64,000 nt of DNA from an uncultured Gammaproteobacteria bacterium (GTDB lineage Bacteria; Pseudomonadota; Gammaproteobacteria; PS1; Pseudothioglobaceae). Within the stretch, counting starts at the first letter, position 1. Each line of letters opens with the position of its first letter. The position numbers and the translations under genes were made by a program. Below the pieces are notes generated by a model. That model worked only from the letters and a program-made list of their open reading frames with translations, searched no databases and was not told the DNA's origin. Location: contig CACDVH010000008.1 in the NCBI GenBank assembly GCA_902556205.1, positions 1 through 64,000 on the forward strand, written 5' to 3'. Shown in pieces: positions 8,552 through 17,198 of this stretch.

Positions 8552-9245
8552 GGTATCTCATATCAAAAATTCCTCTTGTCCTAATTTTTTTATATTTTTT
8601 TAGTTGCTCATAAGACTGAACAAATATCTTTAATCGTTTATTTTGTTTTTGGTGTCCTAAGATAACTTTTATATTGTTTTCAAGCGTTAATTCATCAATT
8701 GATGTTCTTTTAAAGGTAGAGATTTTAACTGGCTCTAAAATTGCTTGATATTGCCTGAAGTCAAAGAAAGCTTTAGTGGCAATGGACTCAGAAAAAAGCC
8801 CTAGAGGTGCAACTGAGCTGATGGTTTGGTTGGGTTTAAATAGAACACCTTTTGATGAGATATAGCCCTCTGATCCCCAGCGCATGGCAATATCATGCTC
8901 TTGGATGGACACTTTGATATGATTCCAAAAAATCCTTTCAGCATCAGCATTTGAAATCCGTTGACTCTTTGTTAGCTTTTCTTTTATTTGAGTCAGATTT
9001 ATCAGATATTTATTATTCATTAGTGGTTTAATTAAATCTTCATATCGCTGGGCATCCGTAACTAATTCTCCATTAATCTCCCAGGAAATTCTTGGATCTA
9101 AAAGTTTTGAGCGATCAATTAAATAAATAACAAAAATTAAAGCAAGGGTTAACAATAAATAAGCTAGTTTTTTAGCTAGATTTTTAACAACACTTGCTAT
9201 GGGTGTTTTTTGTTTTTTTGCTTGATTTGTTTTTTCCTTAGCCAT
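8517..9245 (-). CDS. ftsQ: Cell division protein FtsQ
   Basis: A 242-residue bitopic protein: a lysine-rich cytoplasmic tail, one membrane helix at about residues 28-46 (LAYLLLTLALIFVIYLI), then a POTRA-like periplasmic region. The weak sequence conservation is normal for FtsQ; identification rests on this topology, the RISNADAERIFWNHIKVSI segment matching the POTRA end, and position directly after murC-murB-ddlB. It links FtsB/FtsL to the divisome. It overlaps ddlB by eight bases. Unlike the usual arrangement, ftsA and ftsZ do not follow; a convergent membrane-protein gene does. Confidence 0.9.
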   Translation of the reverse strand: MAKEKTNQAKKQKTPIASVVKNLAKKLAYLLLTLALIFVIYLIDRSKLLDPRISWEINGELVTDAQRYEDLIKPLMNNKYLINLTQIKEKLTKSQRISNADAERIFWNHIKVSIQEHDIAMRWGSEGYISSKGVLFKPNQTISSVAPLGLFSESIATKAFFDFRQYQAILEPVKISTFKRTSIDELTLENNIKVILGHQKQNKRLKIFVQSYEQLKKYKKIRTRGIFDMRYPNGFALSYSPE

Positions 9246-10116
9246 TTAGAATTTTGATAACTAAATCATTAAAGCTCATGTTAGATGCCTTTGCTGCCAT
9301 TGGGACTAGTGAGTGAGAAGTCATTCCAGGAACTGTATTGATTTCCAAAAGAAAAGGGTTTCTGTCTTTATCTAGAATGAAGTCAACACGTCCCCAGCCA
9401 GAAGCGCCTGTTAAATTGAATGCTTCCAGTGCTATATTTTGAAGGTTAAGCTCTTGCTGACTAGTTAAATCTGAAGGGCAAAGGTATTGAGTTTTACTAC
9501 TAAAGTATTTTGAATGATAATCATAAATATCATGATCGGAGGTTATCTTGATGCTTGGAAGAGCATTATTATTTAATATTGAAACAGTATATTCATCACC
9601 ATCAATCCACTGCTCAACTAATGCTTGATTGCCGTATTTAAAAGCTTCCTCGAGAGCGGAATCAAGTTCTGATTCGTTTTTTACTTGAGTGATTCCAATA
9701 CTAGAACCTTCTAGGGTTGGCTTGACTGCCCACGGTAATGGAAAAGAAATAGATTCCAGAGTATCTCCTTTTGTTACAACGATTGACTCAGAGATGGGCA
9801 GACTATGTTTTTTCCACAAATCTTTTGTTATAGCTTTATCCATACATAAAGCTGATGATTTTGCATTTGAGCCTGTAAATGGAATATTTTTTTTATTGAG
9901 CTCAGATTGTATAAATCCATCTTCACCTCCTCTGCCATGAAGCACAATAAATGCCTTATTAAACTTCATCTTCCAGAGCTCATCAAGATTTTTATCATTC
10001 AAATCAAATGAAAAGCAGTCAATTTTGCTGTCAATAAGAGCCTGGTAAACAGCATTCCCACTCAGAAGAGATATTTCTCTTTCGGCAGAGTAACCCCCCA
10101 TTAAAACAGCAATCAT
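9238..10116 (-). CDS. ddlB: D-alanine--D-alanine ligase
   Basis: A 292-residue ATP-grasp enzyme forming D-Ala-D-Ala for peptidoglycan precursors. The start MIAVLMGGYSAEREISLLSG carries the substrate-binding glutamate of the SAEREISL motif; HGRGGEDG, the central ATP-grasp GSSIGI loop and the C-terminal LLEINTVPGMTSHS with metal-binding residues are all present. Length is slightly shorter than the usual 300-310. It overlaps murB by four bases and ftsQ by eight, so the genes form a coupled operon. Confidence 0.98.
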   Translation of the reverse strand: MIAVLMGGYSAEREISLLSGNAVYQALIDSKIDCFSFDLNDKNLDELWKMKFNKAFIVLHGRGGEDGFIQSELNKKNIPFTGSNAKSSALCMDKAITKDLWKKHSLPISESIVVTKGDTLESISFPLPWAVKPTLEGSSIGITQVKNESELDSALEEAFKYGNQALVEQWIDGDEYTVSILNNNALPSIKITSDHDIYDYHSKYFSSKTQYLCPSDLTSQQELNLQNIALEAFNLTGASGWGRVDFILDKDRNPFLLEINTVPGMTSHSLVPMAAKASNMSFNDLVIKILNG

Positions 10117-10946
10117 ATAATTATTATTTCGGTTTCGAGTTCTATGTTGAATTTTTGCTTAATTGTATCTTGAATATGAGCTATCAATTTTTCAATATCC
10201 ATCGCAGTAGCATTATTCTGATTGATAATATAGTTGGCATGCTTTTCAGAAACGCAAGCTCCTCCAATACAATAACCTTTTAGTCCACTCGACTCAATCA
10301 GTTGTGCGGCAAAGTGATTCTTTGGATTCTTAAACACACTGCCACAACTTGGCAGTCCAATAGGTTGAGTAGAGTTTCTCTTTTTGAGAAGTTCACCTAC
10401 ATTATCATTTTGTTTTTCAAGGTTAAAATTAAAAACAGCACTGACAAAAAATTCATTACTGTTCTTGTGAACAGTAGATCGATATGAGATTTCAAAATCA
10501 CCAGGGAATCTATCTTGAATTTCACCTGAAAAATTCATTGTTTTGACAGACACGACATATTTCCAAATTTCAGAACCAAATGCACCGGCATTCATTGCAA
10601 GTGCTCCACCAACTGATCCAGGTATTGCGCTGAGGAATTCAGCACCATACTGAAAATTAGCTAAAGCAAACCTTGATAGCTTAGCTAGAGAAGTTCCAGC
10701 GCCGGATTCAATAGAGTTATCAGAAATAGTCAGTTCTTTTAAATTTTTCGTATGAACTGTAACGCCTTTAAAGCCCTTATCGCGAACCAAAAGATTACTT
10801 CCTAAGCCAACCATAAGGATTGGTTTTGTATTACTTTTTAAAAAGGTTGAAAGCTCTTGTATGTCAACGGGTTGAAAAAATTGACTTGTCTCTCCTCCAG
10901 ATCTCAGAGAACAGTGTTTTGACATTGGCTCATTATATTTCAGCAT
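10113..10946 (-). CDS. murB: UDP-N-acetylenolpyruvoylglucosamine reductase
   Basis: A 277-residue flavoenzyme that reduces UDP-GlcNAc-enolpyruvate to UDP-MurNAc. FAD-binding segments LVGLGSNLLVRDKGF and SAIPGSVGGALAMNAGAFG are visible, with the catalytic serine in CGSVFKNP and a C-terminal glutamate in ELETEI. The size and form are those of the shorter type II MurB rather than the longer E. coli type. It lies 9 bases after murC and overlaps ddlB by four bases. Confidence 0.97.
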   Translation of the reverse strand: MLKYNEPMSKHCSLRSGGETSQFFQPVDIQELSTFLKSNTKPILMVGLGSNLLVRDKGFKGVTVHTKNLKELTISDNSIESGAGTSLAKLSRFALANFQYGAEFLSAIPGSVGGALAMNAGAFGSEIWKYVVSVKTMNFSGEIQDRFPGDFEISYRSTVHKNSNEFFVSAVFNFNLEKQNDNVGELLKKRNSTQPIGLPSCGSVFKNPKNHFAAQLIESSGLKGYCIGGACVSEKHANYIINQNNATAMDIEKLIAHIQDTIKQKFNIELETEIIII

Positions 10947-10955
10947 TCGACCCCC

Positions 10956-12365
10956 TCAACAAAAATGCTCTTTAAGTTGATGTGGAATTTTGTTTACATC
11001 ACCCGCACCAAGGGTAAGAATCACGTCATTTTCTAAACTAATATTCGGAATTATTTCAATGATTTCAGCAATATCTTTAGCAACAATAGGGTCTATCGAA
11101 CTCCTTCTTCTTATTGAATCAGCAAGTGTTGATGAACTTATTGTATTAATTGGCGCTTCATTGGCTGAATATATATTGAGCAGTATCAGTGCATCAACCT
11201 TAGATAGACTGCTTACAAATTCATTAAAAAGATCCCTTGTTCGAGAGTATCGATGAGGCTGGAAAATAACAACAAGTCTTTTCTCTGGAAAAGTATTTCT
11301 TAGCGTGCTAAAAACTTCTGAAATTTCATTTGGATGATGTCCATAATCATCAAATAAAGGAATATTTTGATTATTAATGGTAAGTTCCTGATGATAATCT
11401 AGTCTTCGAGATACTCCACTGAAATGAGACAGGGCTTTTTGTATATCTTTAATACTAATATCAAGCTCTAATGAAACACTAATTGCTGCCAGTGCATTTA
11501 AAATATTATGTTTGCCAATTAAATTGAGAGAAACTGGAAAGCTTTTTTGATATTTTTTACAACTTACATCGAACATCATTTTCATTTTGTCTTGCGCAAT
11601 ATTTGAGGCCTTTACATCTGCTTCGTTGTCAAAGCCATAACTAAGGACCGGTCTATGAATCTTTTTTAGAATATCTTGGACTCCCTTATCATCAGTACAG
11701 GCAACGCAAATCCCATAGAATGGAAGATTTGATGTAAAGTTAATAAAAGTTTCTGTCAATTTGGCGTAGTTATGATTGTAGGTTTCCATATGATCTTCAT
11801 CTATATTGGTGATTACGCTTAACATAGGTTGAAGATGAAGAAATGAGGCATCACTCTCATCAGCCTCGGCAATTAGATAGTCACTCTTGCCTAATTTTGC
11901 ATTCATCCCAGTTGCATTGATAATTCCACCAATGATATAGGTGGGATCAAGTTTTGCCTCACTCATAATATGAACGATAAGGCTAGTGGTAGTTGTTTTG
12001 CCATGGGTGCCAGAGACCGCAATCCCAAATCGAAACCGCATCAATTCTCCTAACATTTCTGCTCTTGGTACTATTAATAATTTCTGATGCCGTGCTTCCT
12101 GAAGTTCTGGATTATTTTTGTTAATTGCTGAGGAGACTACGACAGCCTGTTTACCAATTACATTTTCAGCTTTTTGTGAATAGTGGATGGTACAGCCAAG
12201 TTTTTCAAGTTTTTCTGTCGTAGTGCTAGATTGAATGTCAGACCCTGATATCTCATAACCTAAATTAACAAGCACTTCAGCGATGCCGCTCATACCTGAG
12301 CCACCAATACCTATGAAGTGGATTTTTTTAATCTTTGATCGAGTTGGGTTATCTATTAGAGTCAT
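10956..12365 (-). CDS. murC: UDP-N-acetylmuramate--L-alanine ligase
   Basis: A 469-residue Mur ligase. The N-terminal Rossmann-like domain starts HFIGIGGSGMSGIAEVL; the ATP P-loop is VSGTHGKTTTT; the central domain has EADESDASFL and NIDEDHMETY; the C-terminal domain has DDYGHHPNEI and FQPHRYSRT. It adds L-alanine to UDP-MurNAc in the cytoplasm. It overlaps ispF by four bases, so the isoprenoid and cell-wall genes are joined in one transcription unit. Confidence 0.98.
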   Translation of the reverse strand: MTLIDNPTRSKIKKIHFIGIGGSGMSGIAEVLVNLGYEISGSDIQSSTTTEKLEKLGCTIHYSQKAENVIGKQAVVVSSAINKNNPELQEARHQKLLIVPRAEMLGELMRFRFGIAVSGTHGKTTTTSLIVHIMSEAKLDPTYIIGGIINATGMNAKLGKSDYLIAEADESDASFLHLQPMLSVITNIDEDHMETYNHNYAKLTETFINFTSNLPFYGICVACTDDKGVQDILKKIHRPVLSYGFDNEADVKASNIAQDKMKMMFDVSCKKYQKSFPVSLNLIGKHNILNALAAISVSLELDISIKDIQKALSHFSGVSRRLDYHQELTINNQNIPLFDDYGHHPNEISEVFSTLRNTFPEKRLVVIFQPHRYSRTRDLFNEFVSSLSKVDALILLNIYSANEAPINTISSSTLADSIRRRSSIDPIVAKDIAEIIEIIPNISLENDVILTLGAGDVNKIPHQLKEHFC

Positions 12366-12838
12366 GATTTTATTACTGTGATTATGGTGATTACTTGAAT
12401 GCCTTCCCCCCTTCCAAATGCAGTTAAATCTTCACCGGTAGTTGCGGTAATTCCAATATCAGAGATATTAATTTTACAAATTTGGGCAATATTCTCTTTC
12501 ATGGCGTCAATTTGAGGGGATATTTTTGGTACTTGACACTCAATGGCAATTGCGATGTGATTTATTTTCCATTCTCCCAAATCATTAAGAGCAAGATTCA
12601 AATATTCACTACTATCTTTATGACCTTTTTGTGCAAGCTGGTCTGCAACAGTGCCAAGAATATTGATTCCAGTCACACTTGAAATTGAATTAGTTATTGA
12701 GTGAAAAACTACATCAGCATCACTATTTCCCTCTAATCCAAATGGATGCGTAAATTCAATACCAGCAAGCAATAATGGCTTTCCATTCTCTTTTTCAAAT
12801 CGGTGAGAGTCTTGGCCAATACCGGTTTTAATATTCAT
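12362..12838 (-). CDS. ispF: 2-C-methyl-D-erythritol 2,4-cyclodiphosphate synthase
   Basis: A 158-residue enzyme of the methylerythritol-phosphate pathway, normal in length. The zinc-binding DSH motif is in GIGQDSHRFE (residues 6-15), and the signature GNSDADVVFHSITNS carries the second metal histidine. The C-terminal TTGEDLTAFGRGEGIQV is also conserved. It overlaps ispD upstream and murC downstream by four bases each, implying tight translational coupling. Confidence 0.98.
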   Translation of the reverse strand: MNIKTGIGQDSHRFEKENGKPLLLAGIEFTHPFGLEGNSDADVVFHSITNSISSVTGINILGTVADQLAQKGHKDSSEYLNLALNDLGEWKINHIAIAIECQVPKISPQIDAMKENIAQICKINISDIGITATTGEDLTAFGRGEGIQVITIITVIKS

Positions 12839-13533
12839 AATTGTTTTAAAAAATAATTAGCTAAATCTATATCTTTTTGAGTCGTAATTTTAATGTTACT
12901 CGATGATCCATCAACAATTCTAATTGAATATCCGAGGCGTTCAACTGCCTCAGATTCATCAGTAATATGAAGATTGCGTTCAACCGCTTTTTCAAGCGCC
13001 TCCTTCAAAATATCATATCTAAACATTTGAGGAGTCTGTGCTAAGTGAAGTTTTTGTCTATCAATTGTTAAAATAAGTCCATTATTGTTTTTTTGTTTAA
13101 CTGTATCAAATACTCTAGTTGAAAGTATGCCACCCACTTGATCATCTGCAACCTCATCAATAAGCTTAATAACATCTTCTTTTTTAATGCAGGGTCTTAC
13201 AGCATCATGAATCAATACCCAGTCACTTGGTTTTGCAGTTTGATCTAGGGCACTTAATGCATTAAAAACAGAATTAAATCTTTCTTTGCCGCCGCTTGCA
13301 ATTGAAATCAGCCTGGAGTCCTTTGCAAACTGGGAAGATTTAAAGTGAGTGTCTTTTTTGTCTAAAACAACAACAAATCCTGAGATTATTTCATTGGATA
13401 ACATAACTTCAAGGGATTGATCAAGAATGGTTAAGTCATTCCCAAGCTTTATATATTGTTTTGGGATCCTGGAATTCATCCGTTGGCCAATTCCACTTGC
13501 TGGAACGACTAGAAAATATTTATCCTTTTTCAT
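12835..13533 (-). CDS. ispD: 2-C-methyl-D-erythritol 4-phosphate cytidylyltransferase
   Basis: A 232-residue nucleotidyltransferase that makes CDP-methylerythritol. The CTP-binding N-terminal signature VPASGIGQRMNSRIPKQY has the GxGxR and lysine residues; DWVLIHDAVRPC is the PROSITE-type IspD signature, and HLAQTPQMFRYD and ITDESEAVERLG follow. It is preceded by ftsB and followed by ispF, the conserved ftsB-ispD-ispF order of Gammaproteobacteria. Confidence 0.98.
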   Translation of the reverse strand: MKKDKYFLVVPASGIGQRMNSRIPKQYIKLGNDLTILDQSLEVMLSNEIISGFVVVLDKKDTHFKSSQFAKDSRLISIASGGKERFNSVFNALSALDQTAKPSDWVLIHDAVRPCIKKEDVIKLIDEVADDQVGGILSTRVFDTVKQKNNNGLILTIDRQKLHLAQTPQMFRYDILKEALEKAVERNLHITDESEAVERLGYSIRIVDGSSSNIKITTQKDIDLANYFLKQL

Positions 13534-13576
13534 ATTTAAGAGGGTGCGCCCAGGTTATTTTGATCAATTCACTCAA

Positions 13577-13936
13577 TTATAATGTAGCCTTGTCATTTTC
13601 TGTTAATGCTTCTGTCTCAACTATCCTATTCACTTTAAAAAAATATTCTCCCTCTTTAATTAATCCATACTTAAATCTTGCTTTAGATTCGATTAAATTT
13701 AAATCTTCTTCCGTGAAGCCTTGAATCTTACTTTCAAGAATTATATTTTCATTAGCTAAATTGACATTATTTTCCTTAATCATATCGATTGATCTTTCTC
13801 TTTCGAGAACAACATAAGGAAAATTATTTTCAAAAATATTTTGCTTAACTAATGCAATCAATACAATAATCAAAGCTATAGTGATTTTGTTCCTGTAGAT
13901 AAAACTAGCTAATCCTGTTTGTTTTATAGTCTTCAA
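13577..13936 (-). CDS. ftsB: Cell division protein FtsB
   Basis: A 119-residue bitopic protein with one membrane helix (about residues 16-30, ITIALIIVLIALV), then a coiled coil (ERERSIDMIKENNVNLANENIILESKI) and the FtsB/DivIC-type box ESKARFKYGLIKEGEYFFKV. The sequence is divergent, but topology, the C-terminal box and location immediately before ispD support the call. It forms a complex with FtsL and FtsQ; ftsQ is in the same leftward run about 4.3 kb downstream. Confidence 0.9.
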   Translation of the reverse strand: MKTIKQTGLASFIYRNKITIALIIVLIALVKQNIFENNFPYVVLERERSIDMIKENNVNLANENIILESKIQGFTEEDLNLIESKARFKYGLIKEGEYFFKVNRIVETEALTENDKATL

Positions 13937-13969
13937 AATTAAATTAGTATGAAATGATTACGCGTCATA

Positions 13970-14374
13970 TTATTTGTAGATAGAGCTCAGGTATGTTTTA
14001 GAATAGTAGTCATGAATTGGCAATCTATTTTTATTAAGAAATTGAAAGATTATTCCAAGTCCGACAAGAGATATTAGAGCCAAAGAAAAGCGAATGAAGG
14101 ATTGTTTGAAAGTTATATTGTCTCCATTTTTTTGAATAATTTCAAATTTCCAGGCTCGCATTCCAAGGGTTTGCTTGCCTTTAACCCAAGATATTGAAAA
14201 ATAAAGAAAAATTGCGGGAAGTGTTACCAAAAAAAAGAAAAAACTATTTGTAATTGGTTCTTTATTATTGACAAGAATCACTACACCTGCAACAAAGAAA
14301 ACAAACGAAAATACTAGGAAAAAATCATAGCTTATAGAGCCAATTCTCCTTAACAGTGTTACATCAGATTTCAT
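13970..14374 (-). CDS. RDD-family membrane protein
   Basis: A 134-residue protein with three or four hydrophobic helices. It starts VTLLRRIGSISYDFFLVFSFVFF, with the arginine and aspartate that name the family, and has the second conserved motif GKQTLGMRAWKFEI. RDD proteins are small inner-membrane proteins; some affect ion exchange, most are uncharacterised. It lies between xseA and ftsB on the same strand, with small gaps on both sides. The specific function is unknown. Confidence 0.85.
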   Translation of the reverse strand: MKSDVTLLRRIGSISYDFFLVFSFVFFVAGVVILVNNKEPITNSFFFFLVTLPAIFLYFSISWVKGKQTLGMRAWKFEIIQKNGDNITFKQSFIRFSLALISLVGLGIIFQFLNKNRLPIHDYYSKTYLSSIYK

Positions 14375-14399
14375 ATTTGAATTATTTAAAATATATCTT

Positions 14400-15665
14400 T
14401 TAATTATCCTCTTTCTTAATCACTTTTGAAGTAACTTTGCCATCATGAAATTTACTAAAAATTAAGTCATCGGCCTTTATTTTTTTAATTGATGTAATGA
14501 TTTTTCCTTCTTCATTTTGAGTAATTGTATAGCCTCTAGATAGAGTATTAAGAGGGGATAACAGGTTAAGTGAATTTCCATAATTAGTTAAGTCATTCTG
14601 ATTCATTTTAATAAAGTTTTTTGATAGAGCTTTTAATTGAGAAAACAAATGCTTTAGCTGTTCTTTGTGGTCATCAACAACTGATTTGTTGAGTTTTAAT
14701 AATCTTAATTCGTATTCATCAAGTTTTTGAGCGTTAAGAAGAAGTTGTTGGCTTGGATCAATAATTTTAAGTTTGAGAAGTGTTAGTGCAGTTTTCCTTG
14801 ATTCAATAGATTGTTTTATTGAGTCATAAAGATATTGTTTGAGTTTTGAGGCATTGTATAGAATTGTATTAATATCAGGAGTTGCTGATACAGCTGCAGC
14901 AGAAGGAGTGGGCGCTCTAAGGTCTGATACGAAGTCTGCTATGGTTGTATCAGTTTCATGCCCTATGGAGCTAATGATAGGTGTTGAGCATCTATGTATC
15001 TCTCTTGCAAGGTCTTCTTCATTAAATGCCCATAGGTCCTCTAGTGAGCCTCCCCCTCTCGCAATGATGATGACGTCACAATTCTTAGATTGATCTGCTG
15101 CTTTAAGGGCTTTAATAATTTTTTTGTGCGCATTTTCGCCTTGCACTATAGTGTCATAAAGCATTATCTTTGCGAATGGGTAACGTAATTTTAATACTTT
15201 GATAATATCTCTAATTACTGCACCTGTTGCCGATGAAACAACTCCAATTGTATTGGGGAATGAAGGGATTTCTTTTTTATTTTCTGAATCAAAAAGACCT
15301 TCAATTCTTAACTTGTTTTTTAACTGATCAAATGCCAGCTGAAGATTTCCAATCCCAGCAGGCTCCATCTGCTGAATTATGAGTTGAAAATCACCCCTTT
15401 GAGGGTAGAGCGTAGTTGCCCCTCTAATGATGACAGACATGCCATTCTCAGGAGAAAATTGTATTTTTCTTTGATTCAGTCTAAAAAAAGCACACCTTAC
15501 TTGACCATTTTTATCCTTGAGAGTGAAATACCAGTGCCCAGAAGATGGCTTTGATAGGTTAGAGATTTCTCCTTGAACAAAGCACTGGGGTATGTTTTTC
15601 TCAATTGCGTTTTTACAAAGCTTTATATAGTCAGAGACTGAATAGATTTCCTCAATATTAAACAT
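14400..15665 (-). CDS. xseA: Exodeoxyribonuclease VII large subunit
   Basis: A 421-residue protein. The N-terminal OB-fold (FVQGEISNLSKPSSGHWYFTLKD) binds single-stranded DNA. The catalytic domain has the family signatures VVSSATGAVIRDI, IIARGGGSLEDLWAFNEEDLAR and SSIGHETDTTIADFVSDLRAPTPS. A coiled-coil region follows, ending with the LSRGYTI motif. With the XseB small subunit (not in this window) it degrades single-stranded DNA from both ends. It overlaps the Smr gene by eight bases. Confidence 0.97.
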   Translation of the reverse strand: MFNIEEIYSVSDYIKLCKNAIEKNIPQCFVQGEISNLSKPSSGHWYFTLKDKNGQVRCAFFRLNQRKIQFSPENGMSVIIRGATTLYPQRGDFQLIIQQMEPAGIGNLQLAFDQLKNKLRIEGLFDSENKKEIPSFPNTIGVVSSATGAVIRDIIKVLKLRYPFAKIMLYDTIVQGENAHKKIIKALKAADQSKNCDVIIIARGGGSLEDLWAFNEEDLAREIHRCSTPIISSIGHETDTTIADFVSDLRAPTPSAAAVSATPDINTILYNASKLKQYLYDSIKQSIESRKTALTLLKLKIIDPSQQLLLNAQKLDEYELRLLKLNKSVVDDHKEQLKHLFSQLKALSKNFIKMNQNDLTNYGNSLNLLSPLNTLSRGYTITQNEEGKIITSIKKIKADDLIFSKFHDGKVTSKVIKKEDN

Positions 15666-16152
15666 TTGCTTTTAAGTGAACAAATACTGCGCCAGTTCCA
15701 CCCATGTTTTGGGGGCAAGAACAAAAAGCTAGAACATTTGGATGTTGTTTTAAGTAATGAACTACTTGAGATTTCATAATTGAGAGACCACTATCAGAAT
15801 GATATCCCTTTCCATGAATAATTTGAATAAAACGTTTATCCGAATGAAAGTGAATAAAGTCTGATAAAGATCGACATGCTTCTTCTATTTTGTATCCATG
15901 AAGATCAATAGATGGAGTAAAGCCTAAATTGCCTTGTTTCATCTTTTTAAGGGTCTTTGGAGATAGGCCGTCCACATTATGAATAACTTCTTGAGATCCA
16001 GAAATATTTGGCTCATAAAGAAAACTATAATGTTCAAAAGGTTTATCTGAGTTGACTTTTTTAGGGTTATTCCCTTTGGTGCTGTCCTTATCAAGTGGCT
16101 TCTGATGGTCAACAGTTGACCTAAATAATGACTTATCGCTTTCATTAATCAT
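15658..16152 (-). CDS. Smr-domain endonuclease-like protein
   Basis: A 164-residue protein with a polar N-terminal half and a C-terminal Smr domain. The domain shows the DLHG motif (SIDLHGYKIEEA) and the GKG motif (IQIIHGKGYHSDSG) and ends in GGTGAVFVHLK. Smr domains related to the C-terminus of MutS2 have DNA-nicking or RNA-cleaving activity; stand-alone SmrA/SmrB proteins are common in Gammaproteobacteria, and SmrB acts in ribosome rescue. Which subgroup this belongs to is unclear. It is coupled to xseA by an eight-base overlap. Confidence 0.9.
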   Translation of the reverse strand: MINESDKSLFRSTVDHQKPLDKDSTKGNNPKKVNSDKPFEHYSFLYEPNISGSQEVIHNVDGLSPKTLKKMKQGNLGFTPSIDLHGYKIEEACRSLSDFIHFHSDKRFIQIIHGKGYHSDSGLSIMKSQVVHYLKQHPNVLAFCSCPQNMGGTGAVFVHLKANV

Positions 16153-16175
16153 AGCGTTTAAAACCCTTTAAACAT

Positions 16176-16203
16176 AAAAAAACCCTCAGAGAGGGTTTTA
16201 TTA
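16176..16203 (-). terminator. Intrinsic terminator after rpsT
   Basis: The dyad AAAACCCTC-AGA-GAGGGTTTT is followed on the minus strand by a run of seven Ts (GGGTTTTTTTATG). It lies about 50 bases after the rpsT stop and before the Smr gene, so it should end the rpsT transcript. A weaker T run on the plus strand means it could act in both directions, but no rightward gene reads into it. Confidence 0.88.
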
Positions 16204-16250
16204 TAGCAATGATTTAATAATCGAAAAGTGAACCTATAATTGAATCCTAT

Positions 16251-16511
16251 TTATAGGGCTTTAATTTGAGCACTAATGCGAGATTTTTTTCTAGCAGCAA
16301 GATTTTTATGAATTAAACCCTTACTGACCGCTTGATCCATATTTTTCTGCATATCAGCAAAACCACTCGTAGCCTCTTTTTTATCTCCAGCATCAATTGC
16401 ATAAGTCACCTTTTTGATAAAAGTACGAACTTTAGCTCTGATCTGAGAGTTGTGTTTATTACGCTTAACTGCTTGTCTTGCGCGTTTTTTTGAACCTGCT
16501 GAATTAGCCAT
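16251..16511 (-). CDS. rpsT: 30S ribosomal protein S20
   Basis: An 86-residue basic protein, standard for S20: starts MANSAGSKKRARQAVKRNKHN and has the conserved LIHKNLAARKKSR near the C-terminus. It binds 16S rRNA early in 30S assembly. It is monocistronic here, with a strong sigma-70-type promoter upstream and an intrinsic terminator downstream, the usual organisation for rpsT. Confidence 0.99.
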   Translation of the reverse strand: MANSAGSKKRARQAVKRNKHNSQIRAKVRTFIKKVTYAIDAGDKKEATSGFADMQKNMDQAVSKGLIHKNLAARKKSRISAQIKAL

Positions 16512-16545
16512 ATAATTAAATTATGCTTAAATTAAGAAAACACGA

Positions 16546-16574
16546 ATTATAGAGTCTCACCTACAATTATGCAA
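16546..16574 (-). promoter_or_regulatory. rpsT promoter
   Basis: On the minus strand TTGCAT (16574-16569) and TATAAT (16551-16546) are separated by 17 bases. The -10 is a perfect consensus and the spacing is ideal. Transcription would start about 27 bases upstream of the rpsT ATG. Confidence 0.8.
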
Positions 16575-16592
16575 GCATTTAATCTGAATAGA

Positions 16593-17198
16593 TTAATTTG
16601 CAAGCGAATTTAGATGTTGCAGTGTTTTCTTTTTTCCAAATAACAAGTGCCAGGTCTTCCCGCCCTGAGTTTTCCATAGTGAAACTGCTCTAATACCTGC
16701 CAAAAGTAGTGCCCTGATGTGATTGGCGGTATGCTGATTAGACAAATAAATCTGCTCTCCACGAACCATAATCGTAGGGTTAAGGCTTCCCAGTGTATTT
16801 TTATATAGCTCAGCTAGTCGAGCTATGGAGTTGCTATGATATACATCAAAAAACTCCTGCTTGTTAATGAGATTAATTTCCTCTGAAATATGATCCAACA
16901 GTTTGGGTTTTTTCATTAATTTTTTTTCTAAATTAATCAAAGCTGTTGCATAGACCATCACATTGTGCATTTCTATTGTCTTTTTTTCAAGAATAAGTTT
17001 TAAAGAGTCAAAACCAATTTTTAAATCCTCAGGGGATGTAAAAATTTCATCGATAGAGTCACTTGAGCTAATAATACTATTCAAAGTTGCTTTGTTGGTA
17101 TGGCTATCGCACTTGCCAGAAATAGCAAGCTGGTGAACTAAAGCAGACGATTGAAAAATGCTTGCAAGAGCTATAGTTTGTTTCGCTGACTTATTCAT
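16593..17198 (-). CDS. hflD: High-frequency lysogenisation protein HflD homologue
   Basis: A 201-residue all-helical protein. Recognised by the start QTIALASIFQSSALVHQLA, the central RLAELYKNTLGSLNPTIMVRGEQIYL and the C-terminal HIRALLLAGIRAVSLWKTQGG, plus its position directly after mnmA, which is conserved in Gammaproteobacteria. E. coli HflD is a peripheral inner-membrane protein known for binding phage lambda CII; its cellular role is not settled. It overlaps mnmA by eight bases. Confidence 0.95.
   Translation of the reverse strand: MNKSAKQTIALASIFQSSALVHQLAISGKCDSHTNKATLNSIISSSDSIDEIFTSPEDLKIGFDSLKLILEKKTIEMHNVMVYATALINLEKKLMKKPKLLDHISEEINLINKQEFFDVYHSNSIARLAELYKNTLGSLNPTIMVRGEQIYLSNQHTANHIRALLLAGIRAVSLWKTQGGKTWHLLFGKKKTLQHLNSLAN

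Noticed and set aside
16993-17198. Long T/A-rich tracts in hflD as a possible promoter for a separate transcript
   Set aside because: Base composition is typical of this genome and no -35/-10 pair with good spacing was found.
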